64,000 nt of DNA from an uncultured Devosia sp. (GTDB taxonomy: Bacteria; Pseudomonadota; Alphaproteobacteria; Rhizobiales; Devosiaceae): the NCBI RefSeq assembly GCF_963517015.1, contig NZ_CAUQDV010000001.1:1060001-1124000 (forward strand), in the 5' to 3' direction. Numbering within the stretch: position 1 is the stretch's first letter; every line of letters starts with the position of its first letter. Shown here one piece after another: positions 15,404 through 23,485 of this stretch. Below the pieces are notes generated by a model. It ran no database searches. It worked only from the letters and a program-made list of their open reading frames with translations, and was not told the origin of the DNA. Position numbers and translations under genes: made by a program.

Positions 15404-15695
15404 TCAGTCTGGGCTCGGAGGCCATGCCCGAGCCGTGTGAAAGACGCGCAGTATTCAGACGGTTTCGTCCACAATCCGATAGACAAAGATGTAACGCGTG
15501 CCGTTGATCGTCAGCTCACGTACCGTCAACGCGTCCCGGTCGTCCTGCAAGGGGAAAATCAACAAGCGCCAAAGATCGTTGGCCAATCCTGTCGTCCAGC
15601 AGTCGGGCGGCACTGGGATCAGCGGCCACTACGTAGTTATAGATATTGTCACGATCTCGCCGGCCAGTCTGGTCCAGCGCAGGATCATTCCTCAT
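15404..15695 (-). pseudogene. Decayed RelE/ParE-family toxin (frameshift plus nonsense)
   Basis: Starting from the ATG at 15695, which overlaps the antitoxin 3' end, the frame reads as a ParE-like toxin (RRDRDNIYNYV, then FPLAGRPGRVDGT) and hits TGA at 15516-15518. Moving to the next frame restores the family sequence (RELTINGTRYIFVYRIVDETV), consistent with loss of two bases near 15520. That frame meets TGA at 15455-15457 exactly where an arginine codon is expected (CGA to TGA fits), and then continues ILRVFHTARAWP to a final stop at 15404. The restored length of about 97 codons fits the family. Sequencing error could explain the shift, but hardly both lesions. Confidence 0.75.
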
Positions 15696-15987
15696 TAAAT
15701 CCGCGAAGGGTTGCCGCACGTTTTTCGGCGAAATGGGCTTCGACTTCCGCGGAAGAGTAGCCAGGGTGCAAATCATCCAGCGCCTCTTGCACCTTGGCGC
15801 GGAACCAACGGTCGTAGGCCTCTGGGTCAGTCGTCAATCCCGCCGGCAGGGCACCCTCATTTGCTACGCGTGTCAACAAGATGCGGACGGCGTCGGATAC
15901 AGTCAGACCCATAGTATCAAGCACGGCGGTGGCGCGGTCCTTGATGTCGGCATCGATGCGGGTCTGGATCAGGGCATTGGCGGCCAT
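15685..15987 (-). CDS. RelB/DinJ-family antitoxin (toxin partner decayed)
   Basis: A 100-residue antitoxin. The N-terminal ribbon-helix-helix (ALIQTRIDADIKDRATAVLD, then GLTVSDAVRILLTRVA) is the RelB/DinJ pattern; the C-terminal half (YDRWFRAKVQEALDD, then AEVEAHFAEKRAATLR) is the toxin-wrapping segment. The frame is fully intact although the toxin behind it is broken. A perfect palindrome at 15998-16017 just upstream is the probable autoregulatory operator. It may now serve as an orphan DNA-binding protein or protect against a related toxin (inference). It sits between pgk and the aldolase gene. Confidence 0.85.
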   Translation of the reverse strand: MAANALIQTRIDADIKDRATAVLDTMGLTVSDAVRILLTRVANEGALPAGLTTDPEAYDRWFRAKVQEALDDLHPGYSSAEVEAHFAEKRAATLRGFNEE

Positions 15988-15997
15988 GGCTCATTCC

Positions 15998-16017
15998 TGT
16001 CATGCAATCGCATGACA
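15998..16017 (-). promoter_or_regulatory. Perfect palindromic operator of the RelB-type antitoxin
   Basis: TGTCATGC and GCATGACA are separated by four bases and end 11 bp before the antitoxin start codon. This is the expected kind of site for a ribbon-helix-helix antitoxin repressing its own promoter. Confidence 0.65.
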
Positions 16018-16048
16018 ATATGCGCCTTGGCCGCCGCCAGTTCAATGT

Positions 16049-17251
16049 CTACTTCTTGAGCGCTTCGACGCCGGGGAGGGGCTTGCCTTCCATCCATTCG
16101 AGGAAGGCGCCGCCAGCGGTGGAGACATAGGTGAACTTGTCCTTGACCTCGGCATGGGCGAGGGCTGCGACGGTGTCGCCGCCGCCGGCCACAGAGGTCA
16201 GCTTGCCGTCATGGGTGCGCTTGGCAACATGTTTGGCGATGGCGACGGTGCCGGCATCGAAGGGGTTCATCTCGAAGGCGCCCATGGGGCCGTTCCAGAC
16301 CACGGTATGGGCATCGTCGATGGCGGCATTGATGCGCTCGATCGAGGAGGGACCGATGTCGAGGATCATCCCTTCGCTATCGATAGCATCGACGCCATAG
16401 AGGCGGGTGGGGGTGTCGGCCTTGAAGTGCCAGGCGACGACGGCGTCGATCGGCAGGATGATGGCGCAGTTGGCCTTTTCTGCCTTATCCATGATGCGGC
16501 GGGCGGTGTCGGCGAGATCCTTCTCGCAGAGCGACTTGCCGACGCCATAGCCTTGGGCAAAGAGGAAAGTGTTCGCCATGCCGCCGCCAATGACGAGGCC
16601 GTCGACCTTGGTCACGAGGTTTTCCAGCAGGTCGATCTTGGAGGAGACCTTTGCGCCGCCCACGATGGCAACGACGGGCTTCTTGGGCTTGCCGAGGCCG
16701 GCTTCGAGCGCTTCAAGCTCGGCCTGCATGGCAAGACCGGCCGCGGCGGGCAGGAGCTTGGCCAGGGCTTCGGTGGAGGCATGGGCGCGGTGAGCGGCGG
16801 AGAAGGCATCGTTGACATAGACGTCGCCGAGGCTGGCCATGCGCTGGGCCAGTTCGACGTCATTGGCTTCTTCGCCGGCGTGGAAACGGGTGTTTTCGAG
16901 GATCAGCACCGAGCCGGCAGGCGCCTGGTCGATGGCCTTCTGTGCATCTGATACGTCGATCCAGTCGGTGGCGACGAAGCCGACCGGGTGGCCGGTCTCG
17001 TTGGCGACGGCTTCGCAGACCTGTTCGAGCGAGAACTCGGGGTTCACCTTGCCCTTGGGGCGACCGAAATGGCTGAGCAGGATGACCTTGCCATCATGCT
17101 TGACGATCTCGCGAATGGTGGGGACGATCCGCTCGATGCGGGTGGCATCGGTCACCTTGCCATCCGCGACCGGCACGTTGAGATCGGCCCGCAGCAGCAC
17201 GCGCTTGTTGGTGAGGTCGAGCTCGTCGAGGGTCTTGAAGGTAGCGGACAT
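16049..17251 (-). CDS. pgk: Phosphoglycerate kinase
   Basis: The 400-residue enzyme transfers phosphate from 1,3-bisphosphoglycerate to ADP. Visible family landmarks are RADLNVPV near the N-terminus, LLSHFGRPKGK, ENTRFHAGEE, VGGAKVSSKIDLL, WNGPMGAFE and the nucleotide loop GGGDTVAAL. Length and motifs are complete. In the minus-strand glycolytic block it follows gap, but four unrelated small genes lie between them, and a decayed toxin-antitoxin locus lies between it and the aldolase gene. Confidence 0.98.
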   Translation of the reverse strand: MSATFKTLDELDLTNKRVLLRADLNVPVADGKVTDATRIERIVPTIREIVKHDGKVILLSHFGRPKGKVNPEFSLEQVCEAVANETGHPVGFVATDWIDVSDAQKAIDQAPAGSVLILENTRFHAGEEANDVELAQRMASLGDVYVNDAFSAAHRAHASTEALAKLLPAAAGLAMQAELEALEAGLGKPKKPVVAIVGGAKVSSKIDLLENLVTKVDGLVIGGGMANTFLFAQGYGVGKSLCEKDLADTARRIMDKAEKANCAIILPIDAVVAWHFKADTPTRLYGVDAIDSEGMILDIGPSSIERINAAIDDAHTVVWNGPMGAFEMNPFDAGTVAIAKHVAKRTHDGKLTSVAGGGDTVAALAHAEVKDKFTYVSTAGGAFLEWMEGKPLPGVEALKK

Positions 17252-17341
17252 AGGCAGGCTCCCGGGGTCTAAATTACCTGCCGGGAGGCGTAGCAGGTCA
17301 CGGCGCGAGGCGGAAGCGGGTGCGGCAAAATACTCTGGCGC

Positions 17342-17638
17342 TCAGGCTCCCAGGAGAGCGGTGCGCAGCGCGGTACCGAGCAGGAAGAGCGGCAGGCCGA
17401 TCAGCGTCAGGCAGAGCAGGCGCGCCATGTCGTCGACCAGGACGTGGCGGGCGAAGCCGTCGCTGGGCCAGGCCGCAAGGCCAACGCGGCGGCGGATCTG
17501 CCAATCGTGGACGAGAATGAGGGAAGCGGTCAGAGTGGGCGGCAGCGCAAGAAGCGCCGGCTGGCCCATGAGGCCGATAACGCCGGACAACGCTGGCAGC
17601 AGTGGCAGAACGCGTCGCAAGACATGGAACATGAGCAT
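17342..17638 (-). CDS. Small membrane protein, hypothetical
   Basis: About 98 residues if started at the ATG at 17638; an in-frame GTG at 17656 and another ATG at 17632 are alternatives, and GAGGG upstream fits the last two ATGs. Two hydrophobic stretches (LPALSGVIGLMGQPALLALP, and a C-terminal one with LLCLTLIGLPLFLLG) flank a polar loop containing HDWQIRRRVG. It probably spans the inner membrane two or three times. I recognise no family. It lies between pgk and the glycolipid-binding-fold gene on the same strand. Alternative frames here look like shadows. Confidence 0.5.
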   Translation of the reverse strand: MLMFHVLRRVLPLLPALSGVIGLMGQPALLALPPTLTASLILVHDWQIRRRVGLAAWPSDGFARHVLVDDMARLLCLTLIGLPLFLLGTALRTALLGA

Positions 17639-17705
17639 CAGCCCTCGCCCGAACACATGGTCAAACTAGGCTGATTTGGTGACCGAGCGATGACGCTCTG
17701 TCCAA

Positions 17706-18236
17706 TCAGGCCAGCGTGAACAGGCCCGGATAGTCGGTGACGAGCAGGTCGGCGTCGACGGTCAGCGTGGATTCGAAATCGGCGGACTGGAAGCGGAAAC
17801 GGGTTTGGTCGAGCCGGGTGTAGATCTGCTCGCTGCGCCTGAAGGTCATGTCATCGGCGTTGATCCAGGCCATGGCGAAGCGCTGCGGCTCACCCATGAT
17901 CCATTGGCAGCGCCAGAAGGGCAGGGAATTGGTCAGCGGCGTCGGCCAGATGTCGGTGTCCATGCAGCCCCGCAATGCATCGAGCGGTTCGGCGCGATCG
18001 TCGGACCAGTTGCCGAGACCATCGGAGAAGAGTTCGAGCACGGCACCGTCGGTGCGTTCGAGGCGGACGGTGCGGACCCGCTCGGTGTCGTCGAGCTTGA
18101 TGCGATAATACAGGCCATAGCCAGGCGTGATGATCGTGCCACGAATGCGGGTGTCGCGCTCGGTGGAGATGACGTGGCAGTGTTCGAGCGACGCTGGGTC
18201 GAGGCCGCGCCAGCGGATGGACCGATCAAGACTCAT
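17706..18236 (-). CDS. Putative glycolipid-binding protein (DUF1089 family)
   Basis: A 176-residue protein without a signal peptide. The start IRWRGLDPASLEHC, the central LFSDGLGNW and DIWPTPLTNSLPFWR, and the closing VTDYPGLF are the pattern of the glycolipid-binding family formerly DUF1089. The fold is related to spurious-lipocalin or LolA-like beta sheets (family knowledge, recalled). No catalytic residues are evident. It sits in the run of non-glycolytic genes between gap and pgk. The ligand is unknown. Confidence 0.8.
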   Translation of the reverse strand: MSLDRSIRWRGLDPASLEHCHVISTERDTRIRGTIITPGYGLYYRIKLDDTERVRTVRLERTDGAVLELFSDGLGNWSDDRAEPLDALRGCMDTDIWPTPLTNSLPFWRCQWIMGEPQRFAMAWINADDMTFRRSEQIYTRLDQTRFRFQSADFESTLTVDADLLVTDYPGLFTLA

Positions 18237-18301
18237 GCGGTGGCGCTCCCGTGCCAGAATGGCTGCACTATCGCCGCTCGGCCTGATCTGACCAGCCTTT
18301 G

Positions 18302-18868
18302 TCAGCGGGGCGGAGTGATACCGCCGCGAATTGTTTTGAAGACCGGCAGGGCGGCCCAGATGTTGTCGCGCGTGGCGGTACAGACCAGCATGGTGCGACC
18401 CTTGGGCGTTTCCATGAAACTGAGCACGATGCGGTTGTTTGCGGCGTCCGGACCGAATTTCGGCGTCGTGATGAGCTGGATGCCGACAATACCCGACAGG
18501 GTGAAATTTTCGTAGGCGCCAATATCCATGACCTGCGAGAAGGCGGCGACGATCTGCCTTGTCCAGTCATTGTTCTTGGCCGCCATGACATTGATCTGTT
18601 TTTGAGTCATGCCGGCATTGCCATCGCTGCCCTGGAAGCCTGCTTGGCAGACATGAGGATTGGTATCGGCCGGTGCCGGGTTGCCGGAGACTGGATTGAT
18701 GCCGACCACAATGTCGTAGTCGTCCTGCTGCGGAATATCGGGATCGACCACGAATTCCTCGGGCAAATCGACGCCGAAACCGGTTGCGGCGTGTTCGTAG
18801 GCCTGGGCCGGGGCGGTCAGCAGGGCGCAGGTCACAAGGGCGGTGGCGAAGAATGGCTTGATGGACAT
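18302..18868 (-). CDS. Secreted hypothetical protein, tandem paralog 2
   Basis: A 188-residue protein with a signal peptide (MSIKPFFATALVTCALLTAPAQA, cut before YEHAATGFG). The mature part shares its layout with the next gene upstream: YEHAATGFGVDLPEEFVVD near the start, one cysteine in the middle (HVCQAGF), an MTQKQIN motif, a late VCTAT and a closing FKTIRGGITPPR. The two conserved cysteines could form a disulfide in the periplasm. The genes are 12 bp apart and clearly duplicates. I do not recognise the family. Confidence 0.75.
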   Translation of the reverse strand: MSIKPFFATALVTCALLTAPAQAYEHAATGFGVDLPEEFVVDPDIPQQDDYDIVVGINPVSGNPAPADTNPHVCQAGFQGSDGNAGMTQKQINVMAAKNNDWTRQIVAAFSQVMDIGAYENFTLSGIVGIQLITTPKFGPDAANNRIVLSFMETPKGRTMLVCTATRDNIWAALPVFKTIRGGITPPR

Positions 18869-18880
18869 GATGTCACTCTA

Positions 18881-19429
18881 TCATCGCGGTGCGACGATGC
18901 CATCGCGAATGGTGCGGAAGGTGGGCAACATGGCGTCGAGGGTCTCGGCAGTGGCAACACAGCTGACACTCACGCGACCGGTCGGAATATCGAGCAACGT
19001 GAGTACTGCGCGGATATTTTCAGCCTCGGGGGTAAGGCGCGGGCGGGCGAAAACTTCGACGCCATGGATGCCGGCCGCGCTGACCTGCTTGATATCGTGG
19101 ATGGTCATGACCGAGGAGAGGCTGGCCCTGACCTGAGCGCCGAATTCCGCCGTCGCGGCGATGGTGTTGATCTCTTTCTGGGTCAGGCCGGCGTTGATTT
19201 CGGATTCGAGCAGGCCGACGAGGCACAGGTTGGGCTCTCCTGCCTCGTCCGCGGCGCTGCGAACCCCGACCAGAATGGTGTATTCGGGGGTCTGGCGAAT
19301 ATATTCGTCAACGACGAAATCATCGGAAAGCGTCAGGCCAAAACCGGTCGGCTTGTGCTCGAAGGCCTGTGCCGGGATGGTGCCGCACAGGGCAAGGGGC
19401 AGGAGCGCGAGAACGGGCAATGGCTTCAT
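18881..19429 (-). CDS. Secreted hypothetical protein, tandem paralog 1
   Basis: A 182-residue protein starting at the ATG at 19429, with a signal peptide (MKPLPVLALLPLALCGTIPAQA). The mature protein reads FEHKPTGFGLTLSDDFVVDEYI, later LCLVGLLE, LTQKEINTIAA, SCVATAETLDAMLP and RTIRDGIVAPR, collinear with the paralog downstream. Two cysteines sit at matching places. It is the first of four small genes between gap and pgk and follows the gap terminator, so it probably has its own promoter. Function unknown. Confidence 0.75.
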   Translation of the reverse strand: MKPLPVLALLPLALCGTIPAQAFEHKPTGFGLTLSDDFVVDEYIRQTPEYTILVGVRSAADEAGEPNLCLVGLLESEINAGLTQKEINTIAATAEFGAQVRASLSSVMTIHDIKQVSAAGIHGVEVFARPRLTPEAENIRAVLTLLDIPTGRVSVSCVATAETLDAMLPTFRTIRDGIVAPR

Positions 19430-19481
19430 GAAAATCTCCAAATGACGCCATCTATGCCGCAAGTCTGGACAAGACTGTGAC

Positions 19482-19516
19482 GAAAAGCAAAAGGCCCGTC
19501 GCAAGCGACGGGCCTT
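19482..19516 (-). terminator. Terminator downstream of gap
   Basis: AAGGCCCGTCG and CGACGGGCCTT pair over 11 bp with a four-base loop (19491-19516); on the minus strand the stem is followed by TTTTGCTTTTCG. It separates gap from the secreted paralogs. Confidence 0.85.
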
Positions 19517-19537
19517 GTAAGCTCAATTCCTGGAGAT

Positions 19538-20545
19538 TCAGAGGGTCTTGCCCAGGGCGACGGCCGTGTCGGCCATGCGGTTGGAGAAGCCCCATTCATT
19601 GTCGTACCAGCTGAGGACCGAGACGAAATTGCCGTCCATGACCTTGGTCTGGTCGAGCGCCACGGTCGAGGAATGCGGATCGTGGTTGAAGTCGATCGAA
19701 ACGTTGGGCTGGGTGGTGAAGCCCAGGACGCCCTTGAGTTCGCCTTCGGCATATTTGCGGACAGCGGCGTTGATCTCGTCGGCAGTCACATCGCGCTTGG
19801 CGATGAACTTGAAGTCGACGCAGGAAACGTTCGGGGTGGGAACGCGGATCGAGATGCCGTCCAGTTTGCCCTTGAGTTCGGGCAGCACGAGGCCGATGGC
19901 CTTGGCAGCGCCGGTCGAGGTCGGGATCTGGCTGAGGGCCGCAGCACGGCCGCGATAGAGATCCTTGTGCATCGTGTCGAGCGTCGGCTGGTCACCGGTA
20001 TAGGAATGGATGGTGGTCATCATTCCCTTTTCGATGCCGAATTCCTTGTGCAGGACATAGGCGAGCGGTGCCAAGCAGTTCGTGGTGCAGGAGGCGTTGG
20101 AGACCACGACGTGGTCCTTGCTCAGCTGCGCATGGTTGATGCCATAGACCACGGTCAGGTCGGCGCCATCGCCGGGCGCCGAGATCAGTACCTTCTTGGC
20201 GCCAGCCTTGAGGTGGGCCGAAGCCTTTTCCTTGCTGGTGAAGATGCCGGTGCATTCGAGCGCGATGTCGATGTTCATGGCGGCATGCGGCAGCTCGGCG
20301 GGATCGCGCACGGCGGTCACCTTGATCGGGCCACGACCCACATCGATGGTATCGCCATCGACGGTCACGGTGCCGTTGAAACGGCCGTGCACGCTGTCGA
20401 AGCGGAAAAGGTGGGCGTTGGTCTCGACGGGGCCGAGATCGTTGATGGCGACGACTTCGATGTCGGTGCGGCCGGATTCAATGATAGCGCGCAGGACGTT
20501 GCGGCCGATACGGCCAAAGCCGTTGATGGCGACGCGGATTGCCAT
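19538..20545 (-). CDS. gap: Glyceraldehyde-3-phosphate dehydrogenase, type I
   Basis: The 335-residue phosphorylating GAPDH oxidises glyceraldehyde-3-phosphate with NAD+. The Rossmann start INGFGRIGRNVLRA, the NAD-selecting Asp in AINDLG and the catalytic cysteine in SNASCTTNCLAP (Cys153) are present, as are the closing motifs FVSVLSWYDNEWGFSNRM. It follows tkt by 47 bp and probably shares its transcript; a strong terminator closes the unit. The tkt-gap order and isoform type are as usual for Hyphomicrobiales. Confidence 0.98.
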   Translation of the reverse strand: MAIRVAINGFGRIGRNVLRAIIESGRTDIEVVAINDLGPVETNAHLFRFDSVHGRFNGTVTVDGDTIDVGRGPIKVTAVRDPAELPHAAMNIDIALECTGIFTSKEKASAHLKAGAKKVLISAPGDGADLTVVYGINHAQLSKDHVVVSNASCTTNCLAPLAYVLHKEFGIEKGMMTTIHSYTGDQPTLDTMHKDLYRGRAAALSQIPTSTGAAKAIGLVLPELKGKLDGISIRVPTPNVSCVDFKFIAKRDVTADEINAAVRKYAEGELKGVLGFTTQPNVSIDFNHDPHSSTVALDQTKVMDGNFVSVLSWYDNEWGFSNRMADTAVALGKTL

Positions 20546-20592
20546 AGTAGACGCTCCTAAAAGGGAGTTAGGACAGGGAGGGCGATGCCCTC

Positions 20593-22566
20593 TTACAACT
20601 GTGCGGTGACGGCTTCAACAACGGCTTTGGCCGTAAGACCAAAGTGGTCGTAAAGTGCGTCAATCGGCCCCGAAGCGCCGAAGGAATGCATGCCGACAAA
20701 GCGGCCCTTTTCACCCAGCAGCTTGTTCCAGCTCATCTCGATGCCGGCCTCGATGGCGACGCGCGCCTTGGCATTGCCGTAGAGCTCGGCCTTGTAGTCG
20801 TCCGACTGCCTGGCCAGCAGTTCCATGGACGGAACCGAGACGACCTTGGCGGGCGTACCCTGTTCGGCCAGCAACTTCTGGGCTTCCACGGCGATGGCGA
20901 CTTCCGAGCCGGTGGCGAAGATCACCACGTCGGCATTGGCGTCGCCGGCGATGACATAGGCACCCTTGGCCGAGAGGTTTTCCGGCGTGTACTCGGTGCG
21001 CAGCGCCGGCAGGTTCTGGCGGCTGAGTGCCAGGATCGAAGGGGCAGTGGTGGATTCCAGAGCCAGCTGCCAGCATTCGAGGGCTTCGACGGCATCGGCC
21101 GGGCGGAAGACCAGCAGGTTGGGGATGGCGCGCAGGGCGGTCAGGTGTTCCACCGGCTGGTGGGTCGGGCCGTCTTCGCCAAGACCGATCGAGTCATGGG
21201 TCATGACATAGATGGCACGCTGTTCCATCAGAGCGGCAAGGCGGATCGAAGGACGGGCATAGTCGGTAAAGACCATGAAGGTGCCGCCATAGGGGATGAG
21301 GCCGCCATGCAGCGCGACGCCATTCATGGCCGCAGCCATTTCATGCTCGCGGATGCCGTACATCATGTAGCGGCCCGAATAGTTGTCGGCCTGGAAGGGC
21401 ACCATTTCCTTGGTGTTGGTCAGGTTCGAATGGGTCAGGTCGGCCGAACCGCCGAGGGTTTCGGGCAGAACGGCGTTGATGACGTCGAGCGCCATCTGCG
21501 ACGACTTGCGGGTCGCGACCTTTGGCTTGTCTTCGACCAGCTTCTTCTTGAACACGTCCATGGCCGACTTGAACTCGGCGGGCAGCTCGCCCTTCATGCG
21601 GCGCTCGAACTCGGCCTTGTCGGCATGGGCGGCCAGACGGGACTGCCATTCGCCCCGGATGTTCTGCGAGCGGGTGCCAGCAGCGCGCCAGGCGGCCAGG
21701 GTGTCAGCCGGGATTTCAAAAGCGGGATAGGTGATGCCTAGTGCAGCCTTGGCACCAGCCAGTTCCTCGGCGCCGAGCGGAGCGCCATGGACCTTCTCGG
21801 TGCCGGCCTTCTTGGGAGCGCCAAAGCCGATGGTGGTCTTGGCAGCAATCAGGGTCGGCTTGTCGGACGACTTGGCTTCGAGCAGGGCCTTTTCGATGGC
21901 GTCCTGATCGTGGCCGTCGATCTCGATGGTGTTCCACTGCACCGCCTTGAAGCGGGCGATCTGGTCGGTCGAGTCCGAATTGGAGACAGCGCCGTCGATG
22001 GTGATGGAGTTGTTGTCCCAGATCACGGTCAGCTTGTTGAGTTTGAGGTGACCGGCCAGCGCGATGGCTTCCTGGGAAATGCCTTCCATGAGGCACCCGT
22101 CACCGGCGAGGACCCAGGTGTGGTGATCGACGATGTCGGAGCCGAATTCGGCAGCGAGCTTGGCTTCAGCAACGGCAAAGCCGACCGAGTTGGCGAGGCC
22201 CTGGCCGAGCGGACCGGTGGTGGTCTCGATGCCAGTGGCATGGCCGAATTCGGGGTGACCGGCGGTCTTTGAGCCGAGCTGGCGGAAGTTCTTGACCTGA
22301 TCGATGGTCATGTCTTCGTAGCCGAGCAGATAGAGGCTGGAATAGAGCAGCATCGAGCCGTGGCCCGCCGAGAGGATGAAGCGGTCGCGGTCAGCCCATT
22401 TGCTGTCGGCGGGATCGAACTTCATCACCTTGGTGAACAGGACGGTCGCAATATCGGCGCAACCCATGGGCAGGCCGGGGTGGCCGGAATTGGCTTTTTC
22501 GACCGCGTCCATGGAGAGGGAGCGGATCGCATTGGCCAAGTCATTCTGCTGGGCGGTGTTCGTCAT
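20593..22566 (-). CDS. tkt: Transketolase
   Basis: A 657-residue thiamine-diphosphate enzyme linking the pentose phosphate pathway to glycolysis. Visible motifs include LSMDAVEKANSGHPGLPMG, the TPP-binding GDGCLMEGISQEA followed by the downstream Asn, the central FTDYARPSIRLAALM and THDSIGLGEDGPTHQPVEHL. I start it at the ATG at 22566 (MTNTAQQNDLA); a longer frame to 22629 lacks family similarity. Length matches the family. It heads a minus-strand unit with gap and is divergent from the DUF4164-zapA pair. Confidence 0.97.
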   Translation of the reverse strand: MTNTAQQNDLANAIRSLSMDAVEKANSGHPGLPMGCADIATVLFTKVMKFDPADSKWADRDRFILSAGHGSMLLYSSLYLLGYEDMTIDQVKNFRQLGSKTAGHPEFGHATGIETTTGPLGQGLANSVGFAVAEAKLAAEFGSDIVDHHTWVLAGDGCLMEGISQEAIALAGHLKLNKLTVIWDNNSITIDGAVSNSDSTDQIARFKAVQWNTIEIDGHDQDAIEKALLEAKSSDKPTLIAAKTTIGFGAPKKAGTEKVHGAPLGAEELAGAKAALGITYPAFEIPADTLAAWRAAGTRSQNIRGEWQSRLAAHADKAEFERRMKGELPAEFKSAMDVFKKKLVEDKPKVATRKSSQMALDVINAVLPETLGGSADLTHSNLTNTKEMVPFQADNYSGRYMMYGIREHEMAAAMNGVALHGGLIPYGGTFMVFTDYARPSIRLAALMEQRAIYVMTHDSIGLGEDGPTHQPVEHLTALRAIPNLLVFRPADAVEALECWQLALESTTAPSILALSRQNLPALRTEYTPENLSAKGAYVIAGDANADVVIFATGSEVAIAVEAQKLLAEQGTPAKVVSVPSMELLARQSDDYKAELYGNAKARVAIEAGIEMSWNKLLGEKGRFVGMHSFGASGPIDALYDHFGLTAKAVVEAVTAQL

Positions 22567-22807
22567 TGCTCTTGCGCTTTCATCAGGTCTGAAATCTGGG
22601 GGAAAGAGGCGCTGGAAGCCTCCCTCCACAGGCGGGTTCGAGGCATAACAGGTTGGCTTATCCTGTCAATGACAGTACCGACCCGATCCGTTCGGCAGCG
22701 GCTTTGCCGTTGTTGCGCCATTTGGGCCTGTTCGGTTGCATTGGCAGGTGGGCTGGGGCACCCTGACGCAGGTTGAATCGCCCTTGGGGCAGAGGACCGT
22801 AGTATCC

Positions 22808-23095
22808 ATGAGTGAGACGGAACTTGAAGACGGGCTGAACGCTGCCAATGCGCGCTTCGAGCGCGCCATGATGCGGCTCGACCAGAGCGTCAAGAACCTC
22901 AATACCAGGCTGCGCCAGCATAATCGCATCGAGGTGGATACGCAGCGCCTCGTGCATGAACGGTCGCGGCTGGCGACCGAACTGGACAAGACCGCGGCGC
23001 GGGCCAAGCGTCTCGATGACAGCGCGCATGATGTGTCGCGCCGGCTGGTCGAGGCGATGGAAACCGTGCGCGAAGTGCTGGCAAAGGCGGAGTAA
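22808..23095 (+). CDS. DUF4164 family coiled-coil protein
   Basis: A 95-residue, almost entirely helical protein (RFERAMMRLDQSVKNLNTRL, then VHERSRLATELDKTAARAKRL). This is the DUF4164 pattern, commonly found directly in front of zapA in Hyphomicrobiales. It ends four bases before zapA, so the two are cotranscribed, which suggests a link to the division ring (context inference). The ATG at 22808 begins the conserved part; upstream in-frame codons to 22736 look non-coding. No biochemical function is known to me. Confidence 0.8.
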   Translation: MSETELEDGLNAANARFERAMMRLDQSVKNLNTRLRQHNRIEVDTQRLVHERSRLATELDKTAARAKRLDDSAHDVSRRLVEAMETVREVLAKAE

Positions 23096-23099
23096 CGCG

Positions 23100-23477
23100 A
23101 TGCCCGAAGTCAATGTCGAGATCAATGGCCGCAAGTATCGCATGGCCTGCGAAGAGGGCCAGCAGCAGCATCTGATCGGGCTGGCCGAGCGGTTCAATAC
23201 CCATGTCGAAGCGCTCAAGGGCGCTGTCGGCGAGATCGGAGACAATCGCCTGACGGTGATGGCCGGTATTGCCGTGGTGGACGAATTGGCCGAGGCCGAG
23301 CGGCGGATCAAGGCGCTGGAAGAGGAAGTGCTGATCCTCACCCGGGCCGGCCAGGAAGTGGCCGCGGAGATCGAGACACTGGAGCACCAGTTTGCCAACA
23401 AGCTCAGCGATGCGGCGCGGGCGCTGGAAGGCGTTGCCAGTGTGCTCGATGAAACGGCGCCGTTGCCTCTGAGCTAG
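23100..23477 (+). CDS. zapA: Cell division protein ZapA
   Basis: The 125-residue protein carries the ZapA start PEVNVEINGRKYRMACEEGQ followed by the H.IGLAERFNTHVEAL helix and a C-terminal coiled coil. ZapA crosslinks FtsZ protofilaments at mid-cell. It starts four bases after the DUF4164 gene. In many proteobacteria zapA is followed by the 6S RNA gene and the 5-formyl-THF cyclo-ligase gene; here both are still downstream but separated by an antiporter and a parDE module. Confidence 0.9.
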   Translation: MPEVNVEINGRKYRMACEEGQQQHLIGLAERFNTHVEALKGAVGEIGDNRLTVMAGIAVVDELAEAERRIKALEEEVLILTRAGQEVAAEIETLEHQFANKLSDAARALEGVASVLDETAPLPLS

Positions 23478-23485
23478 GGCCCGGT

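Noticed and set aside
15516..15776. Intact 86-residue minus-strand protein overlapping the antitoxin gene
   Set aside because: Its first 27 codons lie inside the antitoxin frame and look non-coding; only the part from 15695 shows ParE similarity, and that is truncated by a frameshift.
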